Positions 56,508 through 64,000 of a stretch of DNA of 64,000 nt are shown piece by piece. Made by a program: the position numbers and the translations under genes. This DNA is from Prinia subflava (lineage: Eukaryota > Chordata > Aves > Passeriformes > Cisticolidae), in the NCBI RefSeq assembly GCF_021018805.1, contig NC_086247.1, forward strand, positions 4,657,230-4,721,229. Direction: 5' to 3'. The notes under the pieces are model-generated. The model was given only the letters and a program-made list of their open reading frames with translations, ran no database searches and was not told the DNA's origin. Numbering within the stretch: position 1 is the first letter of the stretch; every line of letters begins with the position of its first letter.

Positions 56508-59420
56508 ATGCACTGTGTGCTGCTTGACTGACCACAGCACACAGCAGTGCTTGGCACAGCCTCTGCTTGACCCCAGCTTCTTTCTGTCCAACCCCAGGAC
56601 ACAGTCTCTGCTTTGGAGGAACTCTTTCTGAATTGGCTGATAGTCATTTGGACAGCTGCTTTAGCTAATTTCAGAGGGAGAGAGAGAGAGATATTATAAC
56701 TGTGCTGAAGTTTTCCTCTGTTTCCAGAAAGCCTTTGAAACTATATGCATTATACTTCAATATACTCCATTGATATCAGTGGTTTGAAAGAGTCTTGAGG
56801 GCTGAATTTTGCTGTGTGTTTGAAGGTCCTATATCCTATTTGAATAATCCTGCTCGATCATTTTTCAATAAGATGTGTGTATCTGTATGAAATTCCTCCT
56901 GGTTTATGCTGGACCCATGGCACGTTCCCTTGGGGTATGGATTAGTGTTAGATTTGTTAACTGGCTTGCTCTTGTTCATTTGTTTGCTGAGAATTTGGTG
57001 TCTTTGGTAGTAAATGGCAGAAGTGGTGCTTTTTAGTGTGCTACTGAAAGTAAGAATAGCCTCCAGTTATTCTTCCCGTCCCCTGAGCCCAGTGCCACTT
57101 GCTCCTGGTAAAGTCACTGCCTTTTTGCAGATCTATGAAGTAGAAAGGAGAGAGGGTGAGGAAGAGAAAAAAGAGTTTTGTCCTTGAGAGAATAAATAAG
57201 CCAACTTTTGGGCTGCCTAAGGCTTGCCTGTGAATTTAGGCTTTCACAGTTCTGTTTTACACAGTCATAGTCACTTGAAACATTTGCAGACTCCTAAAGA
57301 TCCACCAGAATTAATCAGATGATCATTAATATGACTTTTTGTGAGTTTTTGCAAACTCTTCTGATCAGATTTTTCATACTAATATACTGATTTTTAAATG
57401 TGTCTGGTTCCCTCCCCCGCCCCATTTTTTATTTTGTTTTCTTTAAGGTTGGGGGGTTTTTTTAAGTTTAAGTATTGGGCGCTTAAGACCATGGAATTCC
57501 TGAGTGTGAAAGTAGTTGTTGAATGTACTGATAATTTAGCCTATTTTTCAGATTAATGTTTTTGTATAGTGAGACATGTTTTTACCCCATGTAAAGCAGG
57601 GAGATGTCTTAGCTGTATGATTAATACATTATTTCATGGACCATATGTTTAAAACCTATCTCAGTTTTTTCTTAAATACATAGTTAAATTTGGTGGTAGT
57701 ATGCTTTGGGGGTGGATACACCAAGATGTGGCAGGGACACTCCACTTAGCTCTACATGATTTCAATCTACATGCACAACCTCTTTGCAGATTCTTTGTTT
57801 TTTAGAATTCATGCAAACGTGGGCTCCCACTGAATGCCTGGCCTGACCCTTCCTGTTCAGTTCTGACTCTCTGCATCATGCCCAGGGCTGCTTTTAGATG
57901 TGATTGGTGTTTTCCACAGGAAGGACAGTGCTAAAAGCTCCATTCATTGCATGCTTGCAAATGACTGTTCATCCTAAATATATTTCTAACATGAGGAATC
58001 TATAGCTATAGCATGGTGGCTGTATTTCCAGTGTGTAGAATATTATCTCTAAAAACCTGTGCTGTGGCAATGTTGTCAATGTTTGTGCTTGAGCTGTGGC
58101 TCTGTACTTAGCCCTGAAAGTGGAAGCTTTCAGTCCTGATCTGATGAAAATCTGAGCCCTGCTGAAGAGTTATTTGCAGTGATTCACTGCTCTGTCAGAT
58201 GCCAGTGAGGTCCAGTAACAAAACTGTTCCTTAGACTGGCACAGTGGCTCTGGGCCTGAGGCACCTCTGGAAAGAGGGTCCAACAGCTGAGATGGGCCTG
58301 TTTTTCTGTGTTGGTGGAGCTTGGCTGACCAGACTGTGCCATGAGGCTGAATTCTCTGTGACTGGATAGTCAATACACAGGAAAATATGATCCCAGGAAC
58401 TAATCCAGTACAGCTTCTCTGTAAAAGCTTGGTTTTGACATGAGTATCTGTACCATGTTGCACAACACTGTTGCAGCAAAATCCAGACTGTGTTCCCAGA
58501 AGATAATCTGTAGATTCTGGGAATACAGCTAGGGCTTTATAAGGACCACATTGCATTTGAAATGAAAATATTGTAAAATAGGTGCTGTTGCAGTCAGGAT
58601 GCTTCCATTTGCCCAGCTAAGGGACTATTCTCTAATTAATTTTTGACTGTGTTCTGTGAGAAGAGAGGCTCTTGTTCTGTGGAACTTGTCCTGGGATGCA
58701 ACATTCCTGTGCCTTTTGCTTATAAAGGATCCTGATCTACAGCCCAGTGAAGCTGTTGGAATGGGAACAGGTTTTATTATAACAAAAGCAGGCTGCATAT
58801 TTTCTGGGCACCCAATATGCCATTATAAATCTGCCATATGTGCACATAAATATAAGTTCTTATGTGTGAGCTGACCCTTAAAGGTCTGTCTGTTCATTAT
58901 ATGGTAGACTACTCTGTCCCTTGTCAACTTGGATGCTTAGTTGATTTGGCAATTATGGTATCTTCCCCAATTTTCTCACACTTTTACTTGTCTTGGTGAG
59001 AGAGATAAAACACAAGAAGTTCTTCTTTCTGGAGATAATTTTTAACTTGTCCAGAAGGAAGGTATTTAAGTATTAGTGTAATTTGGAGAAAGGTTGAAGG
59101 AAAGGTGCTTAAAATCACTGGGGTTGCTGTCAGGATTGGTCCTTGTACTGCTTGAAAGAAGGATGATATTTGTCTTATCTGCTTTTCTTTCTTGGTACTG
59201 AAAACTTCTTTTTCCTTTTCTGAAACACCCAGCAATTATTTTGAACATGATGAGCTGAACTGTTCATTGTAAATCTGATACGAACCAGTGGTTGCAATAA
59301 ATTAATCCTGATTTAAATGGCCATTTCTGAGAGCAGATGTTGATCCTGTGTATGAATGCAGTGGAGAAGCATAAGTTATGTAACTTGAACTGAATAAATA
59401 CTTGTGTCTTGTTATTTACA
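56508..59420 (+). other. TRAPPC9: Probable TRAPPC9 3' UTR
   Basis: AT-rich sequence follows the stop without a splice-bounded frame. Candidate polyadenylation signals are AATAAA at 57,191-57,196, 59,296-59,301 and 59,393-59,398. The last is followed by a T/GT-rich stretch (TGTGTCTTGTTATT, then GTGTTCTGGTGTGG), the usual downstream element, so I place the main end near 59,415-59,420. Shorter forms ending near 57,210 are possible. A GA run lies at about 56,679-56,690. Confidence 0.45.
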
Positions 59421-59536
59421 CCTCTGCCAGTCTCTTCAGTCTGTAGTTCTTGATTGTGTTCTGGTGTGGTTTTGCTGATAATGATGCTTATCTCTTGATT
59501 CTGTAGTGTGTCTCTGAAAGAATGTGTTGGACCCTG

Positions 59537-60904
59537 TGTCGTGGTTGGGGGGGAGGTGAATTCCTCCAGGGGGATGTGGGCAGTCCAATCAGTGATCAGC
59601 TTTTCTGCTGGCACCTGGGTTGGTCACTCGGAGGTTTGGATACGCCTCTGAGGACACAAAGAGTTAAAAGCAGGAGTCTGGGGGGTTCGGCTTTTTTTCG
59701 GATCTGGGTTTCAGCAGAGAGACGTCTCCAGCCTCCTTCCCCTGCCCGGCCATGAGGCCGGGTGGGGGAGGGGAAACACGTGGTCGGCTCAGGTAAGCCG
59801 GAGCCCCCGGGGGGGGGAAGAAGAGAGGGGACAGGACTGGAACTGAGCTGCCCCGTCCAGGATGGAGGGGTGGAAAACTGTGGAAGTGCCTTCTGTGTGT
59901 GCTCACCCCCCTCCTCCCCCCCCAAACTCCGGGAGAAGGTGCTCAGCCACGTGGGGGTTTGCGGATCCTGGGAGTGCCTCCGCCTGCAGCACCCTGCTGA
60001 GAAGAAACTGTTAACCCTTGCTTGGTAGAAAGAAACTTTTCTTAGACATTGATTCTCATGACTGGTGGTTTTCGGAGAGAGAGAAGCAGCTTGAGACCGA
60101 GATGATAAAGCATGATTGGAAAGAACTCGATGGAAGAATGAGAGGAGTAGCTTTTTGAGCCGGACTTCTCTTGCATAATGTCAGCCATGGACTGAACTTA
60201 AGTCTCTTTTGAACATAAACTGCATTTTGGGTGGATACAGCTGCCCCTGCTTTTGCTACAGTGACTGGCACTTTGAAGAGTGGAGCAAGCAGAGAAAAGA
60301 GGGGGAGGGGGAGGTGGCGCCCTCTGCCCTCAGGGCAGACCTGCTCCTGGAACCCTGGCCCCTGGGTGAAAAGGGGAGAGCTTGGCATGCAAGTATCCTT
60401 AAAAGAGCCCTGTATGCAGTTTTCAGCCTGTGGACAGCGGTGAGAGCGCTGGACATAGGAAAAAGAGAGTGTCACCTTAGCAGACTTCTCCGGGCGGTGC
60501 TATAGGTGACATGGAAACACATAAGGGGTGGACCCGTGTTTTCTGAGGAACAGTCTGTGGTGCGAGAGAGACTCCTCTCTCCCTTGCTGAATTGAAGATT
60601 AGTTTGTTTTTGAGTGGTGATTGTTTGATCTAAAACCCAGGGGTTGGTCTGTGAAGAGTGATAGGTGGGGAGGTAGAAACTGGGAGAAGAAATGTTCTAA
60701 GAAGTTTTTATTTCTGTCTCTGTGTGTGTTTAAGAGTATTTCTGTCCCTGTTCTTATGTAATTAATAAAGTTTTGGTGGGTTTTTTTTGTTTTCAAGATT
60801 TAAGCCTGCTCTGCTCTGTTCCTGATCACATCCCACAGGAGTTGTTAGAGAAAAAACATATATTCATGGGTGCACTAACATCTGGCCAGTGCTAACCCAT
60901 GACA
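59537..60904 (+). mobile_element. Solo LTR-like element, 1,368 bp
   Basis: The element starts TGTCGTGG and ends CCCATGACA, so its ends are short inverted repeats with TG...CA. It is bounded by an exact 5-bp duplication, CCCTG at 59,532-59,536 and at 60,905-60,909. A CCAAT box is at 59,585-59,589 and AATAAA at 60,764-60,769 near the 3' end, consistent with a plus-strand LTR. GC-rich segments around 59,740-59,830 and 60,300-60,370 account for the open frames there, none with a retroviral domain. The length is large for an LTR, and no internal coding region is present. Confidence 0.72.
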
Positions 60905-60909
60905 CCCTG

Positions 60910-61062
60910 GAACTGAAATTTCAGCTTCACTTCAACTTTCTCTTCCTAGATGAGCTCAGAGGTGGTGAACCCTGTCTGGTGCATAGTGTGGCTCCTGTGT
61001 CAGTACCTATCCACTGTCAGCTGAGGAGAGAGAGAGGCACTCACATGAAAGGCAATAAATGG
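60910..61062. other. Short intergenic stretch
   Basis: Nothing recognised between the solo LTR and the next CR1 fragment. Confidence 0.4.
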
Positions 61063-61312
61063 CTGAAGTTGTGTCCAGGGAGGCTTAGGTTGGATATTAG
61101 GAAAAGGTTCTTCCCCTAGAGGGTGGTTGGGAGCTGGAAAAGGCTCCCCAGGGATGGGGTCACAGCTCAGAGCCTCACAGAGCTCAAGAAGTGTTTGGAC
61201 AGTGCTCTAGGCACATGGTGTGACTCCTGGGGATGGTCCTGGGAAGGGGTGGGAATCAGATTTGCTGATTCTTGTGGATCCCTTCCAACGTGGCTCAGTC
61301 TGTGACTCTGTG
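61063..61312 (+). mobile_element. CR1 LINE 3' end
   Basis: GGCTTAGGTTGGATATTAGGAAAAGGTTCTTCCCC, GGAGCTGGAAAAGGCTCCCCAGGGATGGGGTC and the terminal TGGATCCCTTCCAACGTGGCTCAGTCTGTGACTCTGTG follow the order of a sense CR1 3' region. It is moderately diverged. Confidence 0.85.
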
Positions 61313-61545
61313 AAGTGCCTTAGTGTCCCAATACTGATGCTGAGGGTGGTGAAGCCCTGACACAGATTGCCCAGAGAAATTCTGGCTGCCCCATCCCTGG
61401 AGGCGTTCAAGGCTGGCTTGGACAGGGCTCTGAACAATCTGATCCAGCTGAGGATATCCCTGCTCATTGCTGGAGGATTGGAACTAGACCTGTAAATGTT
61501 CCTTGCAGCCCAGAGCATTCCATGATTCTATCACTCTTTCCATCC
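61313..61545 (+). mobile_element. CR1 LINE 3' end, second copy in tandem orientation
   Basis: GATTGCCCAGAGAAATTCTGGCTGCCCCATCCCTGGAGGCGTTCAAGGCTGGCTTGGACAGGGCTCTGAACAA, then ATTGGAACTAGA, and a terminal ATTCCATGATTCTATC. It lies directly after another CR1 3' end in the same orientation but is of a different subfamily, so it is a separate insertion and not a duplication. Confidence 0.88.
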
Positions 61546-64000
61546 TTAAAGAAACAGCTCAGAGTCTGGAAGGACCATCTTGGAAGACTGACTGCAAGCA
61601 CTTAAACACTTTTGGATGTCCAGCCTTGACTGAGCTCCTTCTGTCAGTCCTGGGGCTCCTGTGTTTGGATTCCCAATCTAGAAGCTCTCAAGGTTTCCTT
61701 AGTGAGGGCCACCTGCACGGTCCCTTCCTTGAGTCCCCTGGCTCCCTTCCTGGATGTGGCACTCTGTTTGTCCCTGGAATGGGGCAGTGCATCCATCCTG
61801 CTTGCAGGACCCACCCTGGAGCAGAGCTGGCTGCCAGGGATGGAGCTGAGCCTCTGCAGTCCTGGGTGCAGCTCAGCCCTGTGGGCACAGGGGGGATTTG
61901 AAAGCTTTCCTACAGGGAGCTGCTTTACAGAGCTTTGCCAACACTCGTGCTCTTTTCTTAATATAGAAGACACAAAAGATCTAGACAAAGTTTTTGTACC
62001 AATTGTTGCATGATAGCTGTTTCCTTCTGGGGTTAGGTCAGAGCTCTTGCCTTGTTCAGCAGCTTTTTAGCTCAGCTTCTCATCTTGCTCTTTCTCACCT
62101 CATCCTTCCCACTGACTCTTCCACTCACTGCACTTTTCTGCTTTTCTTTATTTGGTCCCAACAGAAAGGATCAACTTGGTCCTTGCTTTTTTTCCTTCGT
62201 CTGCATCTCTGTTAAAGCCCTTCCAACTTTTCGTTCATGTTGGGGAAAAAATTGCTTCAAACCCAATTTCAGCTGCTAAACTGTAGTTTGACTCTCATAT
62301 ATGCTCTCTTTAAAGCATCCTGAGCTATTTCAGTTGAACTTGTCTACTTCAGCTTGTCTGTTTTGTTACAATCTGCTGTTTCCTGTTGGAAGGATACTTT
62401 AGGCCTCTGCCTTCACGATGCATCAATTCCATAACACCAGTGGGACTTTGTGTGTAGGTGACATGTCATTTTACACACATTGCTCCCTTCCTGGCCCTGT
62501 GCTCCTGATTCAGCATGATATCCAAGCATGTGCCTAATGTTAAACACATCAACAGAAAAACATTAACAGACCCTCTTTTGACAGCTAATTCAGTCACACA
62601 TCTCCCAGGGAAATGTGCTAACCCTGTGCCCAGATGTGCAATCTTCATCCAAACCTGTGAATTTGTCATGGAGGCCCACATGCCAGTGTGTTGCATGGGC
62701 TGTCACCACTGGCTCCCTGGAACCCTGGCACAGGGAGAAGGCATCTCATCAAAACCTGGCACTGTATTTATACAAGTCTGGGAGTGCAGATCCTTCCAGG
62801 CCAAGATGTGCTCAGTGTGTGGCTATACCAAGCACAGAAATGCACCCTGGAGGTGTAAATCCGATGCACAGGCTTGCCTGGGAAGCCACGGTGTCCCCAG
62901 CACTGTGCACCAGGCAAAGCAGTGCTCAGCCACCTCCTGCTTGCAGTTGTTTTTCCAAGTGTTTCTCTCCCAAGGGCTGCTGCCTGCACATCCCCCAGCC
63001 TCCCCATCTTCACAGCCTCAGGAAAGCTCCTCAGGAGGGCTCAGAAATCATTTGGCATAAGGCAAGGGGTGTGTTAACAGTGAGGCAGCACAGCACCCCT
63101 TCTGGGATGGATCCTCTGCAGAGAATTTGTTACTGCCCAGTGTTCTCTGGTGCCATGGCTGGAGAAAGGAGATTCCAGCCCCTCTTCAGCCTGGATTCAG
63201 CTTGAACAAAGTGATGTGGACACTGCCAGAGAGAAAGAAGGCCAGCTTTTGAAATAGTTTAACAATGAGCATCTTGTTAATGACTATGAGGATGTCATCA
63301 CTAATCTATGTAAGAAATGGGGCCCTTCTGCTCTCCAGAGTCTGCCCATGTTCTCACAAACTGGTCCAGGCCGGTGGCTGAAGTGATGCCATGGTCTGAT
63401 TCAGGGATATTCCTTCCACCTCCTTTCCCAGCAGGTCAAATCCAGAGCAGAGATGCCATTCCCTCCCCATTCCTTTGCCTGATTCATCTCTTTGTGTGGC
63501 CACACAAGGCTGAACCTAAGCAATGGGTTTGGTTGAAAAGGGGCAAGAAAAGGCAGGGGAGTGTTTTCCTTTGGTGTGTGCACACATGAGTGCATTGCTG
63601 ATGTGAAGCATCATCACACAGAAGCCTGTGAGGCTGCAGCATCCCAGACCAGAAATTTTGGGGCAGAACAGGGGTAAATGAGCAGTGGGAGGAAGGGAGG
63701 GAAAAAAACGCAGAGGGAAATGGTACAGGGCTACAAACAGAGACACCTTCACAAGGTGCCCCAGGTTAACTGAGATGAATCAAGGTGAAACGGGTTATGC
63801 AACTGTCACAACATTAAAAATAGGTTGTGCTGTATATTAAGATTTCATTTATAAATTGTTTATAAAGCATTCATAAATGTTAGATGTGGTAAGCACGTTA
63901 TGCACACAAATACTTTGTGTTCCAGCGTTATGGATGGCCGTGTCCACGGCAGCTGCAGCTATTATAGATGGTTAAATCACAGCTCTGGAGGCCAGCAGTT
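61546..64000. other. Intergenic sequence, nothing recognised
   Basis: No gene or named repeat is supported. Overlapping plus-strand frames of 181 and 196 residues (62,515-63,205) are in different registers over the same GC-richer DNA and have no domain; they are treated as chance. Confidence 0.35.

Noticed and set aside
61063..61545. Tandem duplication of a CR1 3' end
   Set aside because: The two CR1 ends differ in sequence throughout and belong to different subfamilies, so they are independent insertions.
62515..63205. Overlapping 181- and 196-residue plus-strand frames
   Set aside because: They overlap in different registers without a domain, typical of chance open frames in GC-richer DNA.

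Overview
The window looks like nuclear DNA of a bird, probably a songbird. It is AT-rich, intron-like sequence with scattered CR1 LINE 3' ends, several avian-type LTRs and microsatellites. No bacterial-style gene clusters are present. The only host coding sequence I can support is the last two coding exons of a plus-strand gene that I recognise as TRAPPC9 (TRAPP II complex subunit, NIBP), at 40,079-40,302 and 56,328-56,507. Their splice phases match, and a long 3' UTR follows. Everything before 40,078 is best read as upstream intron. After about 59,420 the sequence is intergenic or 3' flank.

Region by region: 1-40,078 is intron with a roughly 350-bp uninterrupted TTTC microsatellite, an old LTR fragment (about 6.5 kb), CR1 fragments (8.5, 10.8, 18.0, 19.9, 31.9, 37.5 and 38.4 kb), a U2-snRNA-like fragment (21.7 kb) and an ancient SINE-like segment (16.1 kb). 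The final intron, 40,303-56,327, holds another ancient SINE-like fragment, a CR1 split in two by a complete endogenous retrovirus, an A/C-rich tract and an older LTR. Downstream of the gene lie a 1.37-kb solo-LTR-like element (59,537-60,904) and two CR1 3' ends.

The outstanding feature is the provirus at 45,798-53,975, on the minus strand and antisense to TRAPPC9. It has 317-bp LTRs identical over 316 positions, a 6-bp target duplication (CTTCTT), a degenerate lysine-tRNA-type primer site, a polypurine tract, and open gag, pro, pol and env. Gag, pro and pol lie in three successive -1 frames joined by two canonical slippery heptamers (AAAAAAC and GGATTTT), as in betaretroviruses. The visible active-site residues of protease, reverse transcriptase, RNase H and integrase are all present. 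Env instead carries a CX6CC motif and a cysteine-flanked internal fusion segment like that of avian alpharetroviruses. The element therefore looks like a recent, coding-intact, recombinant (beta-like gag-pro-pol, alpha-like env) provirus. Gag also carries a Pro/Gly/Cys-rich region with an exact 18-residue duplication.

Assignments rest on reading the sequence alone. No database search was possible, so family names for repeats are from pattern memory and are scored accordingly.
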